The notes: generated by a model not told the origin, from the letters alone. Positions 7,286-16,670 are shown, numbered from the stretch's first letter. The stretch is 64,000 bases of DNA from Olsenella uli DSM 7084 (GCF_000143845.1 NC_014363.1:1969186-2033185); one strand, 5' to 3'. Translations and numbers: made by a program.

Positions 7286-10201
7286 CTATGCATCCCGCAC
7301 CGCGTTGCACTTGACCTGGCGGTAGCTCAGGAAGCCCAGGAGGGTGGCGAGCAGTACCAGGACGACGGTTGCGGCGTAAACGCCATACTGCCACGGCGCG
7401 ATGCCATACTTGATGATGGTACCCGGGGCTATGCCATTCACCGCGTTGGAGTTCACGACGGTGTAGAGAATGTTGTGCATGGCCTGGCGCATCTGCGAGA
7501 CGGTAGTTGCGCCGTTCGCGTTGGGGATGGAGCCGGACATCGCGGAGTAGGTCAGCTGCAGGTCGTTGCCTGCGGCAAGTGCGGCAGACTTGTCCATGTA
7601 GCCGTACAGGTTGAAGTCCGTGATGACCATGCCGCGGAAGCCCCACTCGTCACGCAGGACGTTCGTGAGCAGGCTCCTGCGACCGCCGGTCCACTCGGTG
7701 CCGATGTAGTTGAACGAGCTCATGATCCCCGTACAGGCCTTGGCGGTCCTGGTCTGGACCTCGCCCCTCCCATCAAGAAACCTCTCCTCGTAGGTGGCGT
7801 CCTTGACCGTGATCTCGAACGGCCTGAGGTAGACCTCGCGAATGGTCTGCTCGTCAGCCCAGGTCATGAGATGCTGGATGCGATAGCCCTCCTGGTCGTT
7901 CAGGGCGAAGTGCTTGACGTAGGCGTAGACGCCGTTGGAGGCAGCACCAGAGACCTCGGCGGCACAGATGTTGCCCGCAAGGACGGGATCCTCGGAAAAG
8001 TACTCGAAGTTGCGGCCGGCGAAGGGACTGCGGTGCGTGTTGGCCGCAGGGGCGTACCAACCGCTATAGCCCGAGGAAAGGGCCTCCTGGCCAACTGCCT
8101 GGCCAACGGCATAGATCAGTTCCTTGTTCCAGGTCTGGGCCATGACGTACTCGGAGCAGTAGGCGCAGTTGCCCGTGGAGCCGGTGAGCGAGGTGAAGCC
8201 AGCGGGACCATCGGGGTCGCTCGTCGCGGGCTTGGAGATGGAGGGAACCTCGGCGGTGTTGTAGGCACCGTCGTTTATGACGGAGGTCATCTCGTCGACG
8301 GTCAGCTGGTCGAGCAGCTTATCCCACAGGGGATCGTCGTAGTCCTTGCCGCGCAGGTCGATCAGGGAGACGCCGTTGCTGGCGCCCGTGGTCGGCATCT
8401 GGACGCCGGGGTCCCCTTGTGCCTGGTACTCCGTGATGCTTACGCCTACATCAGAGCTTGCCTTGTCCTCGGCGGGCTTGGGGAAGGTACCCGCGAAGTC
8501 GGCACGGGACATGACGCCACCGTTGTTCCTCATGTACTTGGTGGTGTCAGCAAACTCGTTCTGAATGTCATTACCTGTCGCGGAGTCCTTGGTGATGGTC
8601 CTGGAATCTAGGGCGAGAGCCTTGCTGTCGACAACGGTATGCGAATCGGTCCGCAGGCTGACCACGTAGTCACCGGCATCAAGCACGTAGGCGCCCTTGC
8701 CTCCGTTGGCGCTGGAGTCCCAGGACGCCATATCGTCGATGTCATAGGCGAGCTTCAGGGTCTGGCTCTCCCCGGGCTCGAGGAGCTTGGTCTTCTCGAA
8801 GGCACCAAGCACGACGGCACTCTTCTCGACGCCTCCCTTAGTGTAGGGGGCACTGTAGTAGATCTCGGCGACCTGCTTGCCCGCAACCGGGCCAGTATTG
8901 GTGACGGTCACGCTTGCGGTGACGGTCTTGCCGTCATTCTCGACCGAGTCAAGGGTCTCGGAGAAGGTCGTGTAGCTCAGACCGTAGCCAAACGGAAACA
9001 CGACGGCCTGATCGTAATCGAAGCCGGTGTAGTTGCCTGCTGCGACCTCAGCGGCAGCGGTCTCGTAGTAGCGGTAGCCAACGTAGATACCCTCCCTGTA
9101 CTCGGTGAAGTAGGCGGTGCCGTCAGAGGGTGTGTTGTTGTGGTTCGTGCCGTAATAGTCCGAGACGTCGGTGTAGCGCTTGCCCCCGAAGTTCTGGAAG
9201 GTGGGGTCCTTGGTGAAGTCTGCGGACCACAGGTCGCAGGTCTTGCCGGAAGGGTTCACCGCACCGGAGAGGATGTTGCCCACGCCGTTGGCACCCGAGG
9301 CTCCCAGCGAGCCTATGTTCAAGATTGCGTCGACGGAGTACTCGCCGCTCATCAGGGAACCAACCTCCATGGTGGTGGAGCAGTTGAGAAGAACGACGAC
9401 CTTGTCGCAGCTCTGCTTGGCCGCAGTGATGAGTTCCTTCTCCTCGCGGGTCAGTTCGAGTTCGTGCTGGCCCTCCTCGTAGTTTGCGGTCTCGTTGTTG
9501 TCTGTGAAGTTCTTGGAGACGCCCGAATCGAGGCTCTCCTTGAGGTTGGTAGAGAGGTCGCCGCCCTCACCGCCGCCGCGGCCGATCACGATGACGCCCG
9601 TGGTGCCCGTGACGGAGTACTGGACATCGGCGGGATAGTCAGACCAGGGTATCTCACCGATGTAGTAGCTCGCCGTGGAGGGCGAGTCCATGGTGATGTC
9701 TGCCTTGGCGTAGTTGGGGTAGTTCTGGCTGATCCAGCCGTAGGCGGTGTCGTTGATGGTGAAGCCGGCGTTCTGCAGCCCCTGGCAGAGGGTCACGCAG
9801 TCGCTGGGGTCAACGGTGCCCGAGCCAGCCCCACCATAGACGGCGTCGGCCGCGTAGCGGCCAAGGAGGCTGACCGTCTTGCTCGTGTCCAGCGGCAGGG
9901 CATTGTTGTCGTTCTTCAGCAAGACGGCACCCTCGCCCTCGACCTCGGCGACGACGTCCTGGGCGGCGCGGTTGGCCTGATTGCGGCCACGATACTTGGC
10001 GTCATAGTAGTTGGCGTCCCAGTTCTCGGAGCCCTCGGCCACGACAGTCTGGGACGGGCGTCCACCCAAGTAGTGGTCGAGTAGCGAGCTGAACATGCTC
10101 GTACCCACGTTCAGGGCGATCGCAAGCGCGACAAGCGCGACCGCGAACACGATCTTGGCGACCGGCCTCTTCCTGCCTTTCACCTTGGCTTGCTTGGCCA
10201 T
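7286..10201 (-). CDS. Circularly permuted GH3 glycosidase anchored at both ends
   Basis: 971 residues from ATG 10201 (GGGAG five bases upstream); an ATG at 10213 abuts its ribosome site and is less likely. The basic N-terminus is followed by a membrane segment (IVFAVALVALAIALNV). Then the GH3 domains are in reversed order: the C-terminal-type sandwich first (VLLKNDNNALPL, about 90-340), fibronectin-like domain (about 390-490), then the catalytic barrel (about 600-930) with KHFALND and nucleophile Asp862 in VITDFNLYG. It ends in a second membrane helix (VYAATVVLVLLATLLGFL) and a basic tail. Positive charges at both ends predict an extracellular enzyme tethered twice. Permuted GH3 enzymes are known, for example in rumen bacteria. 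Confidence 0.9.
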   Translation of the reverse strand: MAKQAKVKGRKRPVAKIVFAVALVALAIALNVGTSMFSSLLDHYLGGRPSQTVVAEGSENWDANYYDAKYRGRNQANRAAQDVVAEVEGEGAVLLKNDNNALPLDTSKTVSLLGRYAADAVYGGAGSGTVDPSDCVTLCQGLQNAGFTINDTAYGWISQNYPNYAKADITMDSPSTASYYIGEIPWSDYPADVQYSVTGTTGVIVIGRGGGEGGDLSTNLKESLDSGVSKNFTDNNETANYEEGQHELELTREEKELITAAKQSCDKVVVLLNCSTTMEVGSLMSGEYSVDAILNIGSLGASGANGVGNILSGAVNPSGKTCDLWSADFTKDPTFQNFGGKRYTDVSDYYGTNHNNTPSDGTAYFTEYREGIYVGYRYYETAAAEVAAGNYTGFDYDQAVVFPFGYGLSYTTFSETLDSVENDGKTVTASVTVTNTGPVAGKQVAEIYYSAPYTKGGVEKSAVVLGAFEKTKLLEPGESQTLKLAYDIDDMASWDSSANGGKGAYVLDAGDYVVSLRTDSHTVVDSKALALDSRTITKDSATGNDIQNEFADTTKYMRNNGGVMSRADFAGTFPKPAEDKASSDVGVSITEYQAQGDPGVQMPTTGASNGVSLIDLRGKDYDDPLWDKLLDQLTVDEMTSVINDGAYNTAEVPSISKPATSDPDGPAGFTSLTGSTGNCAYCSEYVMAQTWNKELIYAVGQAVGQEALSSGYSGWYAPAANTHRSPFAGRNFEYFSEDPVLAGNICAAEVSGAASNGVYAYVKHFALNDQEGYRIQHLMTWADEQTIREVYLRPFEITVKDATYEERFLDGRGEVQTRTAKACTGIMSSFNYIGTEWTGGRRSLLTNVLRDEWGFRGMVITDFNLYGYMDKSAALAAGNDLQLTYSAMSGSIPNANGATTVSQMRQAMHNILYTVVNSNAVNGIAPGTIIKYGIAPWQYGVYAATVVLVLLATLLGFLSYRQVKCNAVRDA

Positions 10202-10330
10202 CTGCTCTCCCATCTCCCTTCTGGTATTTGACGCGTGGAGTCATCCCGCGCTCTCTCCTTGCATGTAGATAAGCTATACCGACCCGAAATACGTCCAGCA
10301 GCCAGCAAGAGGCGCCGGGCGATACGGCGG

Positions 10331-12793
10331 CTATGCCTCGGGGTGCGTCAGGGGGTCGACCGCATACTTCTTAGTGCGCTCGTCGGAGATCTTGCCGGAG
10401 TAGTTGAGGCCAAAGGCGAAGTCGTATTCGTTACCGTCCGCGTCGACGTAGCAGTCCATGTCGCGTGGGACGTCCTCGAGCTGCTTCTCGACGGTATCCA
10501 TGTCCTTGGGCATCTGCATGGGCAGGAGACCGGAGGGCTCGGACTGACCGGCAACGATCTTACAGGCGGCCTCTGTGGAACCGGACATGGAGACCAGAAT
10601 CGCGTCGACCTCGGTCTCGAACTCATAGACGCACATGGGCTGGGTGATGTCCAGGATCACGATGCAGGGCTTACCGACCTCCTTTGCCAATTTGGCAGCA
10701 TCGAGAATCTGATCGAGCTGGCTCTCGTTAGTGATCATCGAGGTGCGGCCATAGTAGGAGCGGTTCTCCATCTCGATGCCCTCCGCGCTTTCATGCTCGG
10801 CCCACTTGGATCCATCGGCAGGGTCGCCCGCGATGGAAGTCTGACGCACGTTGGCACCGTCAGCAGTGTAGGGGCGGTACTGCAGGGACAGTGGAATGTA
10901 GTTACCGTCCTGGTCGACGCCTCGGCGAGACGAGGCGTTGTTCGGCGCTTGCGCGCACACGAGGACGAAGTCGACGTCGCCGATGTCGGCGGCAGTAAGA
11001 CGGATGAGGTCGGCCTCAGTAGGCGTGGCCTTGCCAGTCTTCTCGTCAACGGGGCCACTGAGGTTCTCGGACAGGCCATCAGTCACGATATCGAAGTACT
11101 TTTGAAGCGTGCCCTGGGTAAGCGGAAGCTCGCACTTTGCAGAAGAGGTGGTCCACTTGACGGCACCCATGCCTGACGCCGTGGTGGCCTCGGGCGTGAA
11201 GCGCATGGGAACGTAGGCCTTCGGCTTTACGGAGTCCTCGGACTTCCTAATCACGTTACCGTGGTTCTTGAGCATGACGATACCCTTTACCTGGGCTTCA
11301 AGTGCAGCCTGCACCGTCTCGTCGTTCTCGTCAACCTTATCGATGTCCTTCTTGGCCTTGCTGACAGAAACATAGGGATCTTCGAAGAGGCCCGCATTGA
11401 AGTAGGCTAGGAGTAGACTCTTGGCGACGTTGGTGAAGTTGTCCTTCGCTTTTTCCTCGCCGACCTCCGCCTTCATAGATTCATAGGCAGAGACAAGCAG
11501 GGTCGGGTCGTTGCAGCCGCCCATCTGATCGACACCCACAGAGACCGCCTTGGCGGCACGCTTCGCGGGATTCCACCTTGAGGTGTCCTCAAGGCCCCAG
11601 CACGTCCAGATTCCATTGCCGGGATCGTTGAGGACCGCCCAGTCCGTGCAGGCACCGCCGACGAAGTTATACTTGCCACGAAGAAGCTCCGTGATCTTGC
11701 GTTCTGAGAAACCAGACCCTACCAGTTCACCATACTCGTTGTTCTCGTCGAAGGCGATTGTGTACGAGGTCATGACGGTAGCAGCACTACCGGTCTTGCC
11801 ATCAAGTTTGAAGGCCCCGTCGACAAAGGGAATGGTCAGGGCCTCGAAGTTCTTACCGGGATAGACGGCAAACTTTCCGCTATCAGTGTAGCCCTCACGA
11901 CCGCCCTCGCCTGGACCCTCAGCGGGCCAGTGTTTGACCATGGAGACGAGGGATTTTGTTCCCCACCCTTGATCCTCGCCCTTATCGTCGACCGTGGACT
12001 GCAGGCCATCGATGAAGGACTTGACGGTATCGCGCGAGAGCGCGGGATCCTCACCAAAGGTACCATTGAAGCGAGCCCAACGCGGATCTGACGCAATGTC
12101 GGTCTGAGGACCAAGGAACATGGTTACGCCCATGTCACGAGCGATACCCTGACCGGCCTCCTTGGCGACCTGGGGATCAAAGGCAGCCGCGAGCGCAAGG
12201 TTGCCGGGCCAGTCGGTGCAGTTCTTGCCAGCGCGAGGATCGGACGAGAAGAGCACGGGAATCTTGTTGTCAGATGACTCGGCATAGGCCTGCATCGCAT
12301 TCGAGAACTCAGCCTGTTTGAATGCGGGATAGGTACTCATGGCATTGAGGACCGCGCGTACATTGCCGTCGAGGAACTTCTTGCGCTCGTCGTTCACGAG
12401 CTCGTCCTCCTTAAGCTCGCGCTGATGAGCCGAGAAGCACATAAGGCCGGCAATCTGCTCGATGCTAAGACGGCCGGCCAGATCATCCGCACGCTCTGAC
12501 GCAGAGAGACGCCAATCCTCGTAGGGGACAAGCTCGCCAGTACCCTCGAAGTCCTTAAAGGCATATCCGTCCTTCTCAATGAGCCTGAGCCCCGATTCGG
12601 GCGAGTAGGAAAGCTGCTTTCCCCTGCCGTTGTCGACTACGTTGTAGCCGTCCTCGGTCGTCGTTTCGGTGTAGCCGTTGCCCCTGGGATAGGGGGCACT
12701 GTTACCAGAGCCCGAGCATGCAGAAAGCCCGGCAACGACGGCTGCCGCCGCCGAGCCGACGAGGAAGCTCCTGCGCGTAAGTTTTTTGCTCAT
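10331..12793 (-). CDS. Tat-exported GH3 family lipoprotein
   Basis: 820 residues from ATG 12793, with GGGAGAG six bases upstream; the frame to 12913 adds a spurious 40 residues. The signal has Arg7-Arg8 in KKLTRRSFLVG, a hydrophobic stretch, and a lipobox ending at Cys26, so Tat export and lipidation are predicted. The GH3 barrel spans about 105-420 with MVKHWPAEG near 286 and the presumed nucleophile Asp384 in ACTDWAVLN; the second domain runs about 490-800. Sequence around it is more divergent than in the two neighbouring GH3 genes, so substrate may differ. It is followed by a 117-base gap before the permuted GH3 gene and is probably cotranscribed with it. Confidence 0.88.
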   Translation of the reverse strand: MSKKLTRRSFLVGSAAAAVVAGLSACSGSGNSAPYPRGNGYTETTTEDGYNVVDNGRGKQLSYSPESGLRLIEKDGYAFKDFEGTGELVPYEDWRLSASERADDLAGRLSIEQIAGLMCFSAHQRELKEDELVNDERKKFLDGNVRAVLNAMSTYPAFKQAEFSNAMQAYAESSDNKIPVLFSSDPRAGKNCTDWPGNLALAAAFDPQVAKEAGQGIARDMGVTMFLGPQTDIASDPRWARFNGTFGEDPALSRDTVKSFIDGLQSTVDDKGEDQGWGTKSLVSMVKHWPAEGPGEGGREGYTDSGKFAVYPGKNFEALTIPFVDGAFKLDGKTGSAATVMTSYTIAFDENNEYGELVGSGFSERKITELLRGKYNFVGGACTDWAVLNDPGNGIWTCWGLEDTSRWNPAKRAAKAVSVGVDQMGGCNDPTLLVSAYESMKAEVGEEKAKDNFTNVAKSLLLAYFNAGLFEDPYVSVSKAKKDIDKVDENDETVQAALEAQVKGIVMLKNHGNVIRKSEDSVKPKAYVPMRFTPEATTASGMGAVKWTTSSAKCELPLTQGTLQKYFDIVTDGLSENLSGPVDEKTGKATPTEADLIRLTAADIGDVDFVLVCAQAPNNASSRRGVDQDGNYIPLSLQYRPYTADGANVRQTSIAGDPADGSKWAEHESAEGIEMENRSYYGRTSMITNESQLDQILDAAKLAKEVGKPCIVILDITQPMCVYEFETEVDAILVSMSGSTEAACKIVAGQSEPSGLLPMQMPKDMDTVEKQLEDVPRDMDCYVDADGNEYDFAFGLNYSGKISDERTKKYAVDPLTHPEA

Positions 12794-12881
12794 CTTAGAC
12801 TCTCCCTTATCCAGGTGGGTGCATGCACGGTTGCACAGATCGGATCCATAGCGAAATCCGGTCCGACGACTGTGCCTTGGT

Positions 12882-13349
12882 CTAGCCGTAGAAATCGAAG
12901 TCGATGTTGTCAAAGTCAGCGATGCCGAAGTCGGAGGCGGTACCCTTGAGGGTGGCGTTGTCGACGACCTCGAGCTTGATGTCGCCCTTGGAGAGGTGCA
13001 GGGTCAGCTCGGACTTGGTGCCCTCCCAGGTACCCTTGTCGCTCAACAGGTCGGCGTGCTTCTCGAGGGGCTTGACCTCACAACTGCCGTCGTCCTTGAC
13101 GATGACGTCGAGCATCTGCTCGTTGCCACCGGCGGTGCCGTAGACGGTCTGACCAGTGATTTCAACGGAGCCGCGCCACTGTCCGACATAGGTCTTGTTG
13201 GCGTCGAAGTCGGAGCCCTGCGTGCTTGCGGCAGACGTGTCCGAACTCATCGTGGCAGAGCCGTCACCGCCGTTGCCACAGGCGGCAAGTGGTGTCGCGA
13301 GTGCCAGCGCCAGCGCACCGGCGATGATGACGCTTCTCTTCATGTCCAT
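12882..13349 (-). CDS. Small lipoprotein of unknown function
   Basis: 155 residues from ATG 13349, preceded by GGGGGAG; the upstream frame to 13418 has no ribosome site. Signal peptide with lipobox LATPLAAC (Cys24), a Ser/Thr-rich spacer, then about 110 residues of alternating polar/hydrophobic pattern (YVGQWRGSVEI, GTWEGTKSELTLHL) that reads like a small beta-barrel or lipocalin-like fold. I do not recognise the family. It is the first gene of the minus-strand GH3 run, 88 bases before the Tat-GH3 gene, so it may bind glycosides or help tether the enzymes; that is inference. Confidence 0.75.
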   Translation of the reverse strand: MDMKRSVIIAGALALALATPLAACGNGGDGSATMSSDTSAASTQGSDFDANKTYVGQWRGSVEITGQTVYGTAGGNEQMLDVIVKDDGSCEVKPLEKHADLLSDKGTWEGTKSELTLHLSKGDIKLEVVDNATLKGTASDFGIADFDNIDFDFYG

Positions 13350-13444
13350 GTCTCTCCCCCTTTGCATCTTTTGCCAAGATGCGTTAAGCCCTGCCGCCAC
13401 ATAAGCGACGTCCTCCACGGCTCACATAGTGCGACAGAGGCGTA

Positions 13445-13558
13445 GAAATATGCATTCCTGAACATGACCTGTCGAGAAAGCGGCCTGAGTTGCACTCACC
13501 AAACGGCAAGCGGTGTGATACAAGATGGGTAAGCGGCGAGTGGCATATGGCAAACGGT
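13445..13558 (-). promoter_or_regulatory. Candidate LytTR-binding direct repeats and promoter for the lipoprotein/GH3 genes
   Basis: On the minus strand four related 9-mers occur: ACCGTTTGC (13550-13558), GCCGCTTAC (13529-13537), ACCGCTTGC (13506-13514) and GCCGTTTGG (13499-13507). The first matches the published LytTR consensus (T/A)(A/C)(C/A)GTTN(A/G)(T/C) fully, the third in 8 of 9. The first three are 21 and 23 bases apart, the spacing LytTR dimers use. About 25 bases downstream is a possible promoter, TCGACA at 13470-13475 and a poor -10 near 13445-13450. The layout suits activation of the GH3 genes by the divergent LytTR regulator. Confidence 0.5.
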
Positions 13559-13627
13559 GACCTTTGACGCCGAGGCCACCCAGAGCATCCATAGAAGCCT
13601 AGGACCAATGGAGCCGAAAGGAAGCAC

Positions 13628-14335
13628 GTGTACCATTTTCTGATCGTCGATGACGAGGCCGAGGCAGCCGCAAGCCTACGCAGGCTCGTGGAGCGCTACA
13701 CGCGCTCGCACCAGCTTGAAGTCGACATCCAGTGGATGAAGAGCGCGTTCGAGTTCATGGACTGCAAGAAGAGATTTGACCTGGTGTTCATGGACATAGA
13801 GCTCCCTGGTATCAACGGCATGGAGGCCTCGGGGATGCTGCGCACCTACGATGACGAGACACTTATCATCTTCGTCACGAACCTGGCCCAGTACGCGGTC
13901 AAGGGCTATGAGGTCGGCGCGCTCGACTTCGTGGTGAAACCGGTTAGCTACTCAAACCTCAGGATGCGCCTCGACCGTGCCATGCGCATCCTGAGACGCA
14001 ACACCGGGAAGAGCCTCTACGTCCCCACCAAGTACGGGATGCACGCATTCCCCCTTTCCTCCCTGCTCTATGTCGAGATACGGGGTCACAACCTGAGCTA
14101 CCACCTCGAGGAGGGAGACCCCGTAGAGGTCCGTGGAACGCTTGCCAAGATAGAGGGGGACCTCGACCAGGCTCAGTTCGTACGCATATCCAACAGCTGC
14201 ATCATCAACGCCGGCCACATACGGTCAGTCGATGGCTCGGACGTACGCATGTCGAATGGCGAGGTGCTCGCCATGAGCAGGACAAGGCGCAAGGCGGCAT
14301 TGGAGGCATTGGCGAACTACTTTGGGGGCAACTGA
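13628..14335 (+). CDS. LytTR-family response regulator
   Basis: 235 residues from GTG 13628 with AAGGA upstream. Receiver domain: acidic pair Asp8-Asp9, phosphoacceptor Asp56 in LVFMDIELPG, conserved Lys in VVKPVS. LytTR DNA-binding domain about 120-230 (FVRISNSCIINAGHIRSV...MSNGEVLAMSRTRRK). Its stop overlaps the start of the sensor kinase gene by one base (TGATG), which indicates translational coupling. It is divergent from the lipoprotein/GH3 genes with putative LytTR sites between, so these are its best candidate targets. AgrA/VirR-type regulators share this architecture. Confidence 0.93.
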   Translation: MYHFLIVDDEAEAAASLRRLVERYTRSHQLEVDIQWMKSAFEFMDCKKRFDLVFMDIELPGINGMEASGMLRTYDDETLIIFVTNLAQYAVKGYEVGALDFVVKPVSYSNLRMRLDRAMRILRRNTGKSLYVPTKYGMHAFPLSSLLYVEIRGHNLSYHLEEGDPVEVRGTLAKIEGDLDQAQFVRISNSCIINAGHIRSVDGSDVRMSNGEVLAMSRTRRKAALEALANYFGGN

Positions 14336-15657
14336 TGAGTTTGCCCTACCCCGTCATCTACATGGTCAACGCAGTGTTGTTCATAGCCCCCGTCGTTATA
14401 CTGTCCCTGCAGCTTCCCCGACGCACGCACTACTGGCTGCGTGTGACGTTGGCATTTCTCGTACTGTTTGTGGAACTCTCGTTGCAGTTCCCCGACGCGT
14501 GGTTCCACTCCACGCTCAGTTCCATGGCCGCGATGTCACTCTACTTCACACTGGTCATCGTCATCCTCGTCCTGACAGTGCTCTTCTGTAACGAGACCAG
14601 CATCTGGGCGGCATCGTTTTGCGCCGTGGTAGGCTACACCGTAGAGAACCTGGGGGCGGGGACCGCCGAACTCGTGGGCATCCTGATCCGCCACCTGCAC
14701 GTCATACCACTCCTGGGACACGAGTACGCACGGACCGTGGTCTGCTGCACGTTAGTGGTAGCCGTCTTCGCAATCGTCGTACGCAGGGGCGTGCACCTGC
14801 AGTCGCTGAGCCTCAACCCCAGCAAGATGAACGTCCTGCTGGTCTTTGGGGCCGTGTTGATAAACATCGTCTTCGACCTCGCCATCAAGTATGCACGCGC
14901 CTTCAACCTACCCCAGGGCTTCTCCATGCTGTTCCGCATCGTGGAGCTTGCCATATGTGTCTACGTGATCGTGATGGAGTTCGAGATCCTATACAACAGA
15001 CAGCTATTGCTGGATGCAGCGACAACGGAACGCATGATGCGCGACCGCGAACGACAGTACCAGCTATCTAAGGAGAACATCGAGGCAATCAACATCAAGG
15101 CACATGACATCCGCCATCAGATTCGCCACCTGCATGACGGAAAGGACGGCATTGCCGTGGGCAGGGAGGCATTGGCCGACATCGCACGACAGGTCAATAT
15201 CTACGACTCCACCGTCAAGACCGGCAACGAGGCGCTTGACACGATTCTCACCGAGAAGAGCCTCGTGGGCGAGCAGGAGCAGATTACCCTGAGCTGCATC
15301 GTCGACGGCAAGTCTCTGGGCTTCATGTCCCCCACCGACCTGTACGCGCTTTTCGGCAACGCCTTGGACAACGCGTTCGAGGCCGTGCGGCAGATAGACG
15401 ACCCGGAGCTCCGCAACATCTCGCTTTTGGTACGCGTGACTGCAGGCATGGTGTCCATACACATGGAGAACTACTACGCGGGGACGGTCATCTTTGAGGA
15501 AGGCATGCCGCAGACCACCAAGAAAGACAGGCTCAACCACGGGTTTGGCACCAAGTCCATGCGCATCATAGTGGGGCGCTACGGAGGCACCATGACCATG
15601 GGCACCGACGATGAGACGTTCTATCTCAACATCCTGATCCCCATCCCGCGCGCCTAG
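14335..15657 (+). CDS. GHKL-domain sensor histidine kinase (AgrC-like)
   Basis: 440 residues. The N-terminal 215 or so residues contain about six hydrophobic segments and no obvious extracellular domain. The cytoplasmic part has a phosphoacceptor-type helix (IKAHDIRHQIRHLH, around 255-270) and a GHKL ATPase domain (FGNALDNAFEAV, then GFGTKSMRIIV). This organisation is that of AgrC/ComD/NatK kinases paired with LytTR regulators. The signal could be a peptide or a small molecule; none of the neighbours looks like a peptide precursor, so a plant- or host-glycoside cue is equally possible. Confidence 0.9.
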   Translation: MSLPYPVIYMVNAVLFIAPVVILSLQLPRRTHYWLRVTLAFLVLFVELSLQFPDAWFHSTLSSMAAMSLYFTLVIVILVLTVLFCNETSIWAASFCAVVGYTVENLGAGTAELVGILIRHLHVIPLLGHEYARTVVCCTLVVAVFAIVVRRGVHLQSLSLNPSKMNVLLVFGAVLINIVFDLAIKYARAFNLPQGFSMLFRIVELAICVYVIVMEFEILYNRQLLLDAATTERMMRDRERQYQLSKENIEAINIKAHDIRHQIRHLHDGKDGIAVGREALADIARQVNIYDSTVKTGNEALDTILTEKSLVGEQEQITLSCIVDGKSLGFMSPTDLYALFGNALDNAFEAVRQIDDPELRNISLLVRVTAGMVSIHMENYYAGTVIFEEGMPQTTKKDRLNHGFGTKSMRIIVGRYGGTMTMGTDDETFYLNILIPIPRA

Positions 15658-15749
15658 GTCATCGCCTGGTCGCCCATGCTTCGGTCTTCTCGCCGCAACG
15701 GCGTCTGGTCGCACGGGCATGGCCGGGCGCCTGAGAAGGTCCCTGCGCC

Positions 15750-15953
15750 CTACAGCCCGCAGTCCTCCAGGCGCTCGATAATGCCCTCGAGCACCAGCTT
15801 GTTTGCCATCAGCTGCTGGTAGGTGGCGGTCTTGGCCCTGCCCTGCGCACGCAGTCCCACCATGCGGGACTTGACGTCCGCCAGGTCGGCGCGAACGCTG
15901 GCCGCAAATGCGTCGTAGCGCTCCAGACGGCGGATGTCTTCGGGACTAGGCAT
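15750..15953 (-). CDS. Small helical protein of unknown function
   Basis: 67 residues from ATG 15953, with a GGGGGG ribosome site; the longer frame to 16004 is within dedA. The protein is almost all charged helix (PEDIRRLERYDAFAASVRADL, then QLMANKLVLEGIIERLEDCGL) with no signal peptide or membrane segment. Its start overlaps the last 8 bases of the dedA gene, implying translational coupling. It has a loose resemblance to the helical length of chorismate-mutase-like proteins but lacks recognisable active-site residues, so I leave it unnamed. Confidence 0.6.
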   Translation of the reverse strand: MPSPEDIRRLERYDAFAASVRADLADVKSRMVGLRAQGRAKTATYQQLMANKLVLEGIIERLEDCGL

Positions 15954-16626
15954 GATGCCCCCCTTCGGTCGTGGGCCTTCCACCAAGCTTGGCCCTGACG
16001 GCACCGATGACCGCCGGAATGGCGGAGACCAGAACGATGCCCACGATCACCAGCTCGAAGTGCGTCTGCACGGCAGGGATGCCACCGAAGAAGTAGCCCA
16101 GGAGCGCGAACAGGGTCGACCAGGTGACACCACCCAGGACGTTGAAGACCACGAAGCTGTGCCACCTCATGCCACCCATACCCGCCAGAAACGGCACGAA
16201 GGTGCGGATGAACGGGAAGAAGCGACCTAGAAAGATGGCGAGATGCCCCCACTTATCCAGGAACGCCTCGGTCTTCTCGACCCTCTCCGGCGTCATCGCC
16301 TTGACCTTGCCCGAGGCGACGATCTTGCGCCCGAAGAAGTGCCCGATCATGAAGTTGCACTGGTCTCCCAGGATGGCGGCGGCCCAGATGACGCCCAGGA
16401 GCACGAAGATGTTGAAGCCACCCCCCCGTGCGAAGAAGCCCGAGGCGAACAGGAGGGAGTCCCCCGGCAGGAACGGGAAGAACACCACACCGGTCTCGAT
16501 GAAGATGACCAGGAAGACGAAGCCGTACGCCGCAAGGGGACCAGCCGCGATCATGCTTGCGATGGCGGCGCGCGGGTCACGGAGCAGCTCGACGATGAAG
16601 TTGACGAAGGCCATGGGGGCATCCAT
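15946..16626 (-). CDS. DedA family membrane protein
   Basis: 226 residues from ATG 16626 (MDAPMAFVNF); an ATG at 16614 is possible, and the frame to 16698 runs into the SRP RNA terminator. Family hallmarks are the ENTG-like loop IFIETGVVFFPFLPGDSLLF, the F-G-R-x-x-P-x-x-R motif FLGRFFPFIRTFVPFLAGMGGM and the C-terminal FVVFNVLGGVTW segment. DedA proteins are polytopic and have been linked to undecaprenyl-phosphate or phospholipid flipping and to membrane-potential homeostasis. It lies 45 bases downstream of the ffs terminator and overlaps the following small gene. Confidence 0.92.
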   Translation of the reverse strand: MDAPMAFVNFIVELLRDPRAAIASMIAAGPLAAYGFVFLVIFIETGVVFFPFLPGDSLLFASGFFARGGGFNIFVLLGVIWAAAILGDQCNFMIGHFFGRKIVASGKVKAMTPERVEKTEAFLDKWGHLAIFLGRFFPFIRTFVPFLAGMGGMRWHSFVVFNVLGGVTWSTLFALLGYFFGGIPAVQTHFELVIVGIVLVSAIPAVIGAVRAKLGGRPTTEGGHHA

Positions 16627-16670
16627 TCGCACGATGAGACGACCGAGGGGAACGCCGCCCTCGGGCTTAC

